From: Manihot esculenta
Taxonomy: Eukaryota > Streptophyta > Magnoliopsida > Malpighiales > Euphorbiaceae
Assembly: GCF_001659605.2 (NCBI RefSeq)
Contig: NC_035168.2
Coordinates: 3,838,058-3,902,057 of the forward strand
Reading direction: 5' to 3'
Length of the DNA: 64,000 nt
The translations under genes were made by a program, and so were the position numbers. This document shows, piece after piece, positions 1 through 13,177 of the stretch; the first letter of the stretch is position 1; each line of letters begins with the position of its first letter. The notes beneath the pieces are model-generated. The model was given only the letters and a program-made list of their open reading frames with translations. It was not told the DNA's origin and made no database searches.

Positions 1-313
1 TTCATTAAAGTAAAATTAATCATCGTTAAAAGTATTAATTGTATATTCAATAACTAAAGTGATCAAAATTATATCAAAATGTAAATTTTGAGATAATATA
101 TCTAAAATTTAAACTTTAAATTAAAATATAAAATAATTAGGTCTTTTCTGCTAAGTGGTCATTTTGAAAAGATAAAGACTAACTAATTAAGTTTGATAAA
201 CTAGAAGGACCTAATAATAATTAACCCAAAGAATAAAGTGAAACTCCTCTTTAGCTAGTCAATTGCCTAACCTCTTCTTCCTTTCCCCTCTGTGACGCCA
301 TCTCCAGCTTGAG
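1..313 (+). promoter_or_regulatory. ICMT upstream region and leader exon
   Basis: The first ~240 bases are A+T-rich with no open frame worth keeping. From about 240 the base composition rises (CT-rich, plant leader-like) and ends in GAG|GTACGA at 313/314, a good splice donor. I infer that about 240-313 is the non-coding first exon of the ICMT gene. No clear TATA box was assigned. Confidence 0.45.
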
Positions 314-1524
314 GTACGATTTCCTCCTGCATTTCCTTCAGTTCTATAGATTTATACGTAATTTCATTCTCATCTGTCATGTCTACCTCAATTAGTCAAT
401 TCTCAGATGGGTTTAGTGAATTCTGTGGAGGTTCATGTTGGTATTGGTTTTTCCATGTTAAAGTTTACAGTTGTCCCAAATATTTGGATATTTCTATTAA
501 GATATTGAAGCTTTTTCAGGGTTTAACACGAGTTTTTGATCTTATAACTTGGGATTTTAGTGCTTTTTATTTGTTTGGGTTGAAATTAATGATTGTTGTT
601 TGTCGATTAGGTGTTTGATATTTTGCTTAAATGAGGTTGTGTTCTCTAGGCAAACCATATGTTGAAAATGAATTTGTGATTGAGGGTTAGTTTTGAGGCG
701 TGGATGCTTAGTTATAGTTATGCACTTTTTACGAGTGATTTGTTGGACAAGGTATGAATCTTTTGAAGAGCAATGGATTTGAATCTGATGAAACAATTAA
801 TCATTTCTACTTGTGGTATTTGATAAAGAAATGAACAAAATTAAGGAGAATTCAGAATTTGTAAGTAGGTGATAATATGTGATTTCATAACTTGCACTGT
901 TGCTCATAAAAGTGTACATATAACAATTGGGTGATGAGCATATCTTCAACTGTTCATAACTCTCTTCATAAAAGCTTATTCATTGGATCATTTGATTTGT
1001 TATGCAACTGGATTTCCAATTAGAAGCCTACAGAAATTCTTCTTTACTCTTCATCTTTATTGGAATATGAGAATGATTCAATAAATGTGTTAAATGTTTG
1101 TTATGAAATTTAAAAACTAATATTGTTATGTGTAGAAACTACATTTTTTATGTTGTTTGAGTCCTAACTTCCAGTGATTTGAAGTTATTCTGATGGCTTT
1201 AATTTCATCTATTCTAATTCATTCCTTGGAGATTATGTTAGTCATTATCTGACATCTCCTAGTAGATGACAAGATAGGGTTATATTTTGGGTTATTAATA
1301 TTTCAGATTTCATGATAAAATATGTCGGGGATTATTTCAAATCTCCAAGCAAAGCCACATCTGGATTCAGATAGCGTATTCTCAAAGTCCTAAACTCTAC
1401 TTTTGTGTCTTCTCTCTTTTGCAGAAGATTTCATTTTTGACGATGTCATATTTTAATCACCTTTTAAGCAATATCCAAAGTGAAGATTCAATATTAGTGA
1501 GACATATTTTTGCTTCTTTTTCAG
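314..1524 (+). other. 5'-UTR intron of the ICMT gene
   Basis: A GT donor at 314-315 and a pyrimidine-rich acceptor ending in TTTTTCAG at 1524 bracket 1.2 kb without coding signal. The next exon (from 1525) carries about 100 bases of leader before the ATG at 1626. Inferred from splice sites only. A short 79-codon frame at 379-618 lies inside it and is not a gene. Confidence 0.5.
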
Positions 1525-1625
1525 GTCAGAAGTTACTTTCATGAAGTATCTATTGTAGCCAGTCACTAAGACTGCATAGCACTGTTGATTCAGAGACCGA
1601 AATTGACTTGTGTGAATTGGCAAAA

Positions 1626-2219
1626 ATGACAGATTTATACAGTTACACAGCCTGCAGACAATTATCTCAGATGTTTTTGGCCATTATCTTCTTTCATATT
1701 TCTGAATACATTCTAGCAGTTGCCATTCATGGGAAATCAAATGTTACACTCAAGTCACTTTTGATCAGCAAGAATTACCTGCTGGCAATGATATTTTCAT
1801 TGCTTGAATACTTTGTCGAAATTTCATTGTTTCCTGCATTAAAGGAATATTGGTGGGTTAGTAACTTGGGCCTTGCACTTGTCTTAATTGGGGAACTTAT
1901 TCGAAAAATGGCAATTATAACAGCTGGGCAGTCCTTCACGCATCTTATCAAGATTTATCATGAAGAGCATCACAAGCTAATTACTCATGGGATCTATAGA
2001 TTTGTTCGTCATCCAGGATATGCTGGTTTCTTCATATGGTCAGTTAGCACTCAGATAATGCTGTGTAATCCCATATCAACCATTGGATTTGCAGTTGTTG
2101 TCTGGCGCTTCTTTGCAGAGAGGATACCATACGAAGAGTATTTCTTGAGACATTTTTTTGGGTCTCAGTATGAGGAATATGCTCAGCGAACTCCTTCTGG
2201 GGTTCCATTTGTCAAGTGA
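1626..2219 (+). CDS. ICMT: Protein-S-isoprenylcysteine O-methyltransferase
   Basis: Single coding exon of 197 residues, the same length as I recall for the Arabidopsis ICMT proteins. ICMT is an ER-membrane enzyme that uses S-adenosylmethionine to methylate the carboxyl group of the C-terminal prenylcysteine on CaaX proteins; in plants it affects ABA signalling. The frame opens six codons earlier (1608), but the ATG at 1626 (MTDLYSYTACRQLSQM) matches the family N-terminus, so I use it. Visible family features are several hydrophobic membrane segments, ITAGQSFTHLIK, the RHPGYAGFFIW signature, the E-R-I-P-Y-E-E segment of the SAM-binding C-terminal half, and the terminal GVPFVK. Intact, with no odd residues seen. 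Confidence 0.95.
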   Translation: MTDLYSYTACRQLSQMFLAIIFFHISEYILAVAIHGKSNVTLKSLLISKNYLLAMIFSLLEYFVEISLFPALKEYWWVSNLGLALVLIGELIRKMAIITAGQSFTHLIKIYHEEHHKLITHGIYRFVRHPGYAGFFIWSVSTQIMLCNPISTIGFAVVVWRFFAERIPYEEYFLRHFFGSQYEEYAQRTPSGVPFVK

Positions 2220-2469
2220 AGACCTTAATGAACTTGTGGCACACTTGCATCCATGTAACCAATGTTAATCTAATATGCATCTCAAGGAACGCATATAAAA
2301 ACTGCAGTGCTGTTCTCTCAAGATGATTCCGAACTCATCCAAAACTGAACTGATCAACCATAGGTAAGTTATCTCTGTATGTTATGGCTTTGTGCTAGCT
2401 GCACTGGTATATGCCTTGGATTGGAATGCTTGCGGTTGATTATTTTGGATAATAAACCATTGCAAAAGG

Positions 2470-2825
2470 AGTTATTGCATTGAGTTTTTTTTTTTTTTTT
2501 AAAAAGTTGTTGAACATCTATAGGTTGTAATGATGCAAGCTCCATATGTTTGAAACTATGGTCACTAAAAGTAGGTGTAAAGTTTATTATATCTGTTAGT
2601 AATGATTAACAATTTTTTAGAAACCTGCATTACTGAGGTGATGATAACATCAGAAGTACCCTCAAAAAGGCTATCAAATTCTTTAAAGAAAACGGAATAT
2701 CTTACCAATTGATCAGAAAAAAATCCTGATGAAATTCCATTGTTAGATCTTGAAAAGAGCAAGGAAAAAGGATCATTCATGATGAATCATCAGAGAGTTC
2801 TGCAGTATGAACTGCCTGCGTTTTA
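2470..2825 (+). pseudogene. Decayed exon-like segment, copy A
   Basis: This stretch 3' of ICMT is repeated in diverged form at 5285-5565. Both share the run from 'gttgaacatctat' through 'gaactgcc'. From 2642 the + strand reads open for about 60 codons (ITSEVPSKRLSN... to ...RVLQYELPAF) except for one TGA at about 2711. In copy B that codon is TGG. A splice-acceptor-like TTTTTTAG precedes it near 2620. I do not recognise the protein. It looks like a remnant exon carried along by a duplication. Confidence 0.4.
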
Positions 2826-3760
2826 GCCTCAATGGAGATATCTGAAATGTGCGATAGTGGGTATGAAGTTGTGGTTTTAATCTATTTTTTTTCAAAAATA
2901 TTACTCCTCTTACAATGATAGACTCACTTGCTATGATAAATGGCTGATGTGATTAAAAAAAATCTTATAAGCATATGGGAATAATAAAAATTTAAATAAA
3001 TTATAATCTTGGTATATTCATTAATAGGTTAAATTAAATTAAATTCATTAATTTTAGTATTTGACTTGTGAGTTTAAGTTATATATTTGTTTCTCGTCTT
3101 ACAAAAATTAATTTATTAATTATTTTTTTAACTTTTCAATATATATTAAATACGAGTGTATTAAAAATTTTAATCATACATTATCATGAAAAAGAAAATT
3201 TTTTATATTTAAAACGGAAAAAAAATAGTAAAAAATAAAGTTAGTATAAACTTAATTTTTCACAGAAATAAAACCAGTTAAAACCTTACTCAAATGATAA
3301 ATAAATTCATTGTAATTTTTTAATTAATTAAACTTATATATTTTTATTTCAGAATTAAATAAGTCATAATTTATTCTTTCAAAAAAAAGTCATAATTTAA
3401 TATAATATTTACAATAATAAAATATTCTTATAATTTGAAATATTCAAAAATTAATATTTTCATTAACGTAAAATTAAAAAGTACTAGAATAATTGTTAAA
3501 ACTTTATTATTATAAAAAATATTTTTTATTAAAAATGATATTATATTAAATCAGAATTTATTTAATAATTAAAAAAATATAAAGTGGCAAAAAAATTATT
3601 TGACAATTCAATAAAAATATAGTGATTAATTAAACTTATTTCCATTTTTTTAATTATAATTTGTTCATGCTATAAACGGCAGCCTTAGGGCACAAAAGAG
3701 CAAATTAAATTACGATAGTACCCACCTATAATTCCACCAAAGTTGGGGCAAAATTGTAAA
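2826..3760. other. A+T-rich intergenic spacer
   Basis: Very A+T-rich, with homopolymer runs and stops in all frames. I see no gene, no clear element ends and no conserved motif before the RPS28 promoter. Confidence 0.6.
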
Positions 3761-3780
3761 TAAATATCACACTGTTCTTT

Positions 3781-3865
3781 AAAAACCTAAATATCCGCCA
3801 GTCTTTTCTCGCCTTGCAAGAGCTGCAACAAGAACTACGAGCGGCCGCTCTTCCTATCAGCCCAG
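3781..3865 (+). promoter_or_regulatory. RPS28-1 core promoter and leader exon
   Basis: The AAAAACCTAA at 3781-3790 is a telo-box (AAACCCTA) that has lost one C. It is followed by ATATCCGCC and a CT-rich leader ending at CCCAG|GTTCGG (donor 3866). Telo-boxes are typical of plant translation genes. The second RPS28 copy keeps the intact box. Confidence 0.5.
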
Positions 3866-4829
<964 letters not shown>

Positions 4830-5284
4830 TGGGTGTATTTCTGCCTCTCATTCCTATGCTTTTTATGATGTAGCAAAGGCTGTTTTGTTGTAGAAGCTAA
4901 GAGTAATTTCCAATGCTTTTGGATTACTTTTTTCTTCATGAGAATATCAAGACGTGAATTTCGATATATGGTTTTTTTTAGTACTTGAAAAGACCTAGAA
5001 TTTGCTGTGAATTGTGGTTTCCTTTGTTGGGATTTTTTAATTTGTAGCTATGCTAATGCCAATTTGTGATGCTTGGATCTCATTTTTGGATGGGAAAATG
5101 TTTAATGGCCTTGTTTTTTATTCATAGCATGCAAGTTGTACAATGATATTAGCTTAACGGAGGGATTATTAGGGTTTGCTTGATTCAAACTCTCCCTTGC
5201 TTGATAATTTCACTTTCCTGGAGTAAGTGGCCTTTTATACATATTTATATGAACTTGTATGAGTAAGAGTATTTCTTGAGAAGG

Positions 5285-5565
5285 AATTATTGCATTTGAG
5301 TATTATAGTTGTTGAACATCTATTGGTTTTAACAATGCATGTGTTTGAAACTATGGTCACTAATAATAGGTGTGGTCACTAAAAGTAGTTGAAGATAACA
5401 TCAGAAATAGCCTCAAAAAGGCTATCAAATTCTTTAAAGAAAACGGAATGCCTTACCAATTGGTTAGAAAAAATTCCTGATGAAATCCATTTTTACCCAA
5501 GGAAAAAGTATCATTCATGATGAATCATCGGGGAAGTTTTGCAGTATGAACTGCCGGCGTGTTAG
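5285..5565 (+). pseudogene. Decayed exon-like segment, copy B
   Basis: Diverged duplicate of 2470-2825, now lying just 3' of RPS28 copy 1. The frame from 5395 reads ITSEIASKRLSN, then ECLTNWLEKIPDEI, before small deletions break it. The TGG at the position of copy A's TGA shows that the stop in copy A is secondary. Function unknown. Confidence 0.4.
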
Positions 5566-5814
5566 CTTGTTTTGTATTTTTGAAAGGTAAAATTGATATC
5601 ATATGTTTTCCATTGTGTGTACTGTGCTCTGTTTTGGTTGAAAGTGAAAGTTGGTTGTTTGACAATTTAGTCCCATTTGTACTAGCAAAAGAAATATGAC
5701 ATTTTCACTACTTGAAAAGGATGAATACTTCTCAAGAATGAGAATGAAACCCTTACTCTATTACACTAACAAGGAAAGTGATAAGATAGAAGGGACTATA
5801 TAAAATGTCTACTT

Positions 5815-6262
5815 TAGGAATATAAACGGATAGGGTAACCGTGAAAATTAAATTTATATTTAAACTATTCGAATCCGTTTCAAACCCGATTATTATTATC
5901 CGAATAAAATCCGAACTCGTTTAATCTTATATATTTTAATTAATAATTTATATAAAAAATATTTTTTATTAATAATTTTCATTTAAAAAATTTAATATTT
6001 CTAAAGAATATTTAAATTTAAATTTTTAAATAAAAATTATAAAAAAATTTATAAATATTATTATAAAATATATTTTTTATATTAAATTAATTATTTATAT
6101 AAACGGTTCGGATAGTGGGTATTACATAAAACCCGAACCCGCAACGGATATTATTTTTAAAATTTGAACCCATTCCAAACCCGATTATAACTACTCAAAT
6201 CTGTTCTATTAGGGTTCGGTCGGATCGGATACCAAAAACAATACTCGATCTGTTGCCATCCT
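5815..6262. mobile_element. Possible MITE or non-autonomous DNA element
   Basis: Short segment whose outer parts are rich in CCGAA/CGGTT motifs and whose core is nearly pure A+T. It ends in TTGCCATCC, a terminus seen again at about 30885. The left end (ATAGGGTAACC) is an imperfect inverse of the right end. No target duplication could be assigned, so the call is tentative. Confidence 0.35.
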
Positions 6263-7140
6263 ACTTCAGCCAAGGTAATGCATATATGATAAATGTAATA
6301 TTTTAAGCATTATTTATTTTTTCTTTTAAAAAAATTATGTTACTTATATATTTTATATTTTTTTACATGTAATTTTAAAAATGTGAGTAATGTTATAATG
6401 ATATTCTTAAGTTAAATTTTATAGGAAAAAGGATTAATGTATAATAGTAGTTGAAATAAAGTAAAATATTAATGAAATTTAAAATATTTTTCATTACTAA
6501 TAAGTAAAAAAATTATAGTTAAAATTATTATTGTAACATCACAAAATTATTTATTTATTCTTTGTTAAATATTGCATTTGTTAAATTGATATTTTAAAAA
6601 ATGTGACTTTTAATTAATTTTTTTTGCAAAGTTGTACTTTGAAATTATTTTTATAAACAATAACTAAAAATCTTTAAAGAACTAGAAACTAACTTTTTAA
6701 TTGGCTTTATTTTTTTTAAGTATAATTTTAATTTTTTTAATTAATGATAAAATTAATTAGCGTTTCATTTTAAATAGTATTAAAAATTTAAAAATGTATT
6801 AATGGGATTGTACAATTCTTGGTAGAACATCAGTTTGATTGCAATAAGAAATTAATCTGCTAACCTATCTAATTACAAAATTTTTAATTAATGATAATTT
6901 TTTAACCAATTAAAATAAAGAAAACATTGTAAAGTATATTAATTTCTTATTAAAATTAATATATTTAAATTAAAATAACTAATATGTTTAATATAAAAAT
7001 TAGTTGAATTAAATTATTATAAAAATTTTTATTTTAAATACGGAAAACATGATGCCCTTATTTTTTTTATGGATGGTATAATTACATTTGCTTTGCTAAT
7101 TTTTATTAGGCCAAAATAATTTGGAAATCAGAATTGGGAT
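6263..7140. other. A+T-rich spacer between the RPS28 copies
   Basis: Low-complexity A+T sequence with short poly-A and poly-T runs. No frame, repeat unit or regulatory motif that I can support. Confidence 0.55.
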
Positions 7141-7204
7141 ATAATTTAAATTATCTAAAAAATACTTAAAATAAGTTTAAATTTTATAAACCAAATTAAA
7201 ATAC

Positions 7205-7625
7205 TTAATCAGTTTGATTTAAAATAAAATTAAATCGAATAAATTAAAAGTTAAAATTTTAGTATTCTAACTAATTTTAAATAGAAATTGAGTCAAATTG
7301 AATCGAAACTGATTCAATTTGGTTTAATTGATTCGACTTTTTAATAAAATTTTTATTTTTAAAACTTTATTTTTAATATTTTAAAATTTAATTTAAATAT
7401 TTCAACATTTAATTATAGTATAATCTCTCTATATTATTAAAAACAATATACTCTTATTATTAATCGGTTCGATTTAATTTTTTTAATCAAAATTATATTA
7501 AAATTGAAATAACTAAAATATTTTAAAGTAAAAAATTAAACTAAATCTTAATAAATAAAAAATTAAACTGAATTTTTAAATTAATTCAATTAAATCAATA
7601 TTTTCGATTTGAACCAAATATTTTT
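7205..7625. mobile_element. Diverged copy of the CGGTTCGGTT MITE family
   Basis: The block around 7420-7480 ('tctctatattattaaaaa' followed by 'aatcggttcgattt') is recognisably the same as 34680-34735 in the better preserved element at 34441-34893. Order and spacing of the remaining motifs also match. Both ends are eroded here, so no terminal repeat or target duplication is visible. Confidence 0.5.
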
Positions 7626-7739
7626 TCCCTCTTACTTATTTTCATTTTAATTGGATTAAAAGGATAATAGATAATGGATTGTGTCACTTCAATAATTTAT
7701 TCAATATTGGTTAATGAAAACAGAACAGACTTTATCATT

Positions 7740-9115
7740 CTTTTAAGAGATATGCAGTAAGAAGATCATGTGTCTAAAGCTTTTTTAGAGGTGGTCCTTA
7801 AATTACACATTTATTATTTGCTGATGATTTTATTATCTATTCTAAGGCTATGATTCATGAAGTTTTGGTTATGAAGCAGATTCTTCATAATTATTCTGCA
7901 GTTAGTGGCCAGACAATCAATTTGAGTAAGTTTAATTTGATTTTCAATTTGAAGTGTAGACTGAGAATTGTTGGTATTCTCGAAGTTAGTCATTTAGATG
8001 CCTTAGATAAATTTTTTGGTTTGCCTTTTGACATATACTGATCTAAAAAGCAGCTTTTCTCTTTCATTAAAGAATGAATTGAAAATAAAACTATGAGATG
8101 ATAAGAAAAATTATTATCGAAGAGAGGTAACTAAATTATAATTAAGGCCGTAGCTGCAGCAATTCTAATTAATATAATGTCTGGTTTTAAACTTCATTTA
8201 TCCTTATGCCTTTCCATTAATTCTTTTTTAGCTAATTTTTGGTGGAGTAATGGTAAACAGCAAAGAAATGTGCATTGGGTAGCTTGGAATACATGTTGTG
8301 ATCCAAAGGTTCATGGTGGTATGGGTTTTAGAGAAATAGTGAGCTTTAATAGAGCTCTTTTAGCTCGTCAGGGATGGCAGATTTTATCAAAGCCAAATGC
8401 TTTATTATCAAAAGAAAGTATTTTCAGCGTACTTCTTTCTTACATGCTCAATTGAGTAGTCATGCTTCTTAAGGTTGGAGAAATATTTTATAGGAAAAGG
8501 AAATTTTTAAAGGAAGGTGTTCGACGGAATGTCTGTTCGAGGGAATTAATTATGTGCAAGGAAGACAAGTGGGTGCCAAATTCCTTTTCTAATGTTCCTA
8601 AGGTGAGAACTTACCACAATCCTGCTATTATTTGTATATCACAATTGATAGATCAATCTTCTGTGTTCTGAAACAAATAAATTGTTCTATTCAATTTTTG
8701 TGAAGAGGATGCTAGGAATATCTTAGCCATATCAGAAAATATGTTTAGAAGGAAAGATTTCTTAGTTTGGCATTATACAAATCGTGGTGAATATTCAGTT
8801 AAATCAAAATATTATATTGCTCGTAAGCTTCATGAATCTTATCCTTCAATGATTTATAATTCAGCAGGTACAAGTTCAAGTAAAAGTTGGTCTGCTTTTT
8901 GGAAAAAGGTATGGAGCATTCCTTTGCCCTAAGCTATCAATATTCCTTTGAATTCTACACAAAGACAGGCTTCCTTGTATTGCATGAGAAAATTATGCAT
9001 GTTGACCCTTAGTGTAATTTTTTTCTGAAACTAATGGTGCATCTTCTTCTATTATAAATTGATCTCCTCCTAGAGTGCGTTGGGTTAAATTGAATTTTGA
9101 TGTGGTCGGTAGATA
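7740..9115 (+). mobile_element. Relic of an L1-type LINE (RT to RNase H)
   Basis: Fragments on the + strand appear in the order of a plant LINE ORF2. HLLFADDFIIYSKA at about 7808 is the reverse transcriptase catalytic [LF]ADD box. It is followed by the downstream RT part (FWWSNGKQQRNVHWVAW and GGMGFREIVSFNRALLARQGW, 8230-8380), a zinc-binding RT domain stretch (WHYTNRGEYSVKS, about 8768) and an RNase H entry motif (PPRVRWVKLNFD, about 9068). Stop codons and frameshifts separate the pieces, and the 5' part (endonuclease and most of RT) is missing. Dead. Confidence 0.8.
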
Positions 9116-9244
9116 AACATAGTAATCGAGGTGCTTTGGCTATTTAATCAATAAATTACTGGTTTTTTTTGTCAAAGATTATCTAGAGTTTATTAAAAAG
9201 CTAAGGTCTATGAAAAAGTAAAAGTTTAAGAAAAAGAAGCTGTT

Positions 9245-9345
9245 AAGGCCCCAATCCATACAAAATAAAGAATTAGGCCCATGAGCCCAAACCCATGAAT
9301 AAGGAAGCCCCAAACCCATAAGTTTGGCCCGCTATAAGGAAGCCC
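9245..9345 (+). promoter_or_regulatory. Cluster of site II-like GGCCCA/GGCCC motifs
   Basis: Contains TTAGGCCCATGAGCCCA (9273-9289) and TTTGGCCCGC (about 9321-9330), plus several CCCA boxes. Site II elements (TGGGCC/T, TCP-bound) often pair with telo-boxes in plant ribosomal protein promoters. This cluster lies about 330 bp upstream of the telo-box of RPS28 copy 2 and outside the duplicated segment. A link to RPS28-2 is inference. Confidence 0.35.
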
Positions 9346-9655
9346 TATACTGAGCAGAGAGAACTTCTACTCTGTCATTGCTGCGCAAGGTTGCCGCCAA
9401 TAAATAATTTTCAAATTGAAGAAACAAGGATAAGTAAAAAAATAAATAAAATATACTTTAATATTTTTTGGATCAATATATATTGATTCATTTAATAATT
9501 TTCTTTATAAGAAAATTGAATTCTGTTCACATAGATTTAAAAAACTTGTAACATATAATTTTTAACATATAAATAAGTAAATTTCACTATAAAAAAATAT
9601 ATATATATGTTTTGTATTCACGTGGACGGATACACTCAGAATTTCCCTCCTTTAA

Positions 9656-9763
9656 AAACCCTAGATATCCGCCCTCTTTTTTCTCACCTTGCAAGAGCTG
9701 CAACAGGAATTCCGAGCGGCCGCTCTTCCTCTGCGTCTCCGACTGCTCTTCCTATCGGCCCAG
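9656..9763 (+). promoter_or_regulatory. RPS28-2 telo-box and leader exon
   Basis: Perfect telo-box AAACCCTA at 9656-9663, then ATATCCGCC and a CT-rich leader ending CCCAG|GTTCGG (donor at 9764). The box is intact here and degenerate in copy 1. Confidence 0.6.
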
Positions 9764-10638
<875 letters not shown>

Positions 10639-11049
10639 TGGGTGTATTTCTGCCTCTCATTCCTATGTTTTTTATGATGTAAGGTTGTTTTGTTGTGGTA
10701 GCTAAGAGTAATTTCCAATGCTTTTTATGAGCTTTGTCATCTGTATTACATTTTTCATCATAACAGTATCAAGACATGAATTTTGATATATGGGTTTTTT
10801 GGGTACTTGAAAAAGACCTAGATTTTGATGTGAATTGTGGTTTCCTTTGTTGGGATTTTTTATTTTTTAGCTATACCATTGCCAATTTGTGATGCTTGGA
10901 TCTCATTTTTGGATGGGAAAATGTTTAATGGCCTTGTTTTTATTCATAGCATGCAAGTCGTAAATGATATTAGCTTAACAGAGGGATTATTAAGGTTTGC
11001 TTGATTCAAACCCTCTCTTGCCTGATAGTTCACTTTCCTGGAGTAAGTG

Positions 11050-13040
11050 TGCTTTTTTTCTTTTCTAATAATTTCTGAAATGTTTGGATAAAAAATTAAT
11101 GAAATAAAATAAATGTGTTAAAATTTGAAGTTCTTTAGTTAATTTACTCTCAACTAAATAAGGACTTGAGATTGTGGAGTATTTGGTGTTGCAAATCTTT
11201 AGTAATAACTTGTATAAATTGATATAAAAAGGAAAATTTATAGTATATTCTTTGAGTGTTAGTAAAATTTTTACAATATAGTTTCTGTTTTTTTAATACT
11301 AAAGAATTCAGTCTTTAAGTTTTTATTTTATTAATAAAATAATTTTTCAATTAAATGTACTATTAAGTTAAATTAAAATGATTGAATTATTATAAATATT
11401 GGAATTGGAACTATAAGAGTTAAATTATTATAAATTATATAAATTATCTCAAATTAAAAGAAGTAAATTATTATAAAAAATAAATTTGAAAGACTTAAAT
11501 TATTATAATTTATTAGTGAATTCTAATGGGAATGTTATTTTATTAATAAAATGAAAATTAAATTGTTTATTATTAAAAAAATAGAGTATAAATTGAGATT
11601 TGATCAAACTTTAGTTATTCTGTTATAAATTAACTATTAAAAGTGCACTACATTGGTTTCTTAGCATTAAAATAACAGAAATTAAATTATAAATTTTATT
11701 AAATTTCATAGAATATTTTATAAATTTCCCTGGAAGAAATAGGGTTTGTCTCCTTTTAAAAAATAAAGTCAATATATTTTATTAACGTTATTACATTCTT
11801 CCACATTTCTTTTTATGTCATTGAAGGTTTTTATATAGCGATAAAAAATAATTTATTTTTGAAAATGGTGATTTAAAATTGGAGGAGTAAAATATGAAAT
11901 TTTTTAAATTTATTCATATACATTTATCATCGGATCGGGTCAAACGTGTAGATATAATAATAAAAAATAATTAATAGTTAAATTATAGTAAAAATAATTT
12001 TAATTTAATTAAACTACTTTAATATTAATAATTTTTCTCTCTATTAAATTATCAATAAAAAATGATAAAATTAAAAGAGAGAATAGAAAATAATATGATA
12101 AGTTTTAAAAAAATTATAAAGATAATTATTATGTTTCCCATTTAAAAAAATAATTATTATGTTTAGTAAAGATAATAATAAATTAAAAATAATTTATAAT
12201 TTTTAGTTTTTTAAAAGTGATGAATAATATTTTTTAAAAAATATGTATAAAAATATACCTTTAATTTTTCATGATCGTATAATAAATTAAAGGGTCTATC
12301 CTTCTTTTCAAAAAAAATATATATATATATATACCTTTAATTTTTTTTTGTAAATATCCAACATTCATAAATAATATTTGAAATTAAAATATTTTCATGA
12401 ATAAGTATCTATCTTATTAACATTTACGACATATTAATAATATATTAAAAATAAATAAAAAATATTTACAACTTTTATTATAATGTATAATAGAAGGATA
12501 ATTGTTAAACAGCCTCTTTTTTGTTTACTCAATGTAAAATTATATTTTAAGTATTTGAACGTTAATATTATTAATATTTTTAAATATTCAAATCCATCGG
12601 TGAATTTATTTTCAATGAATAAAATTTTGAATTTAAGTCTTTATAAAAAATATTAATAAATTATTTAGAAAAAGATAATATATAAAAATTATTTTTTATC
12701 ACTAAAAAAAATTGACTATATAAAGAGATATTTTAATCATTTAGAGATATTTAATTTCTAGTTAATAATAAGCATATATATATTTTTTAAAAAATATTTC
12801 GAAAATTAAACTTAAAAACTAATTAACGAAAATTTAATTAAAAAAACTGTTCTGTGGATTTTTTTAAACTTCATATACGTCTCAATTGATTACCCTTGAT
12901 TTTATTAAAATAGGTGGATGGACCAATAATTTTTCTTAAAATTAGTTAGGGGTGATAATAAAATTATCATTTAAATTAAAGGACGATAAATAAATTTACT
13001 CCAAGGCAGATCGGGACTCTTTAGCCAAGAAGGAAAGTAT
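11050..13040. other. A+T-rich intergenic spacer
   Basis: About 2 kb of low-complexity A+T sequence with short microsatellites (for example AT repeats near 12317-12334). No supported gene or element ends. Composition becomes balanced from about 13000, where the HST promoter and leader begin. Confidence 0.55.
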
Positions 13041-13177
13041 CAGGGGTGTCAGAGCAAAAAACGTTTTAACAAACGGAGATCCAAAAAGACCAAAATCCAG
13101 TTACGTAGTGGAAGACTGAGCTACCATTGCCACCGCTCTTAATCACCAGTTATTAGTTATCACCAATCTCTTTTCAG

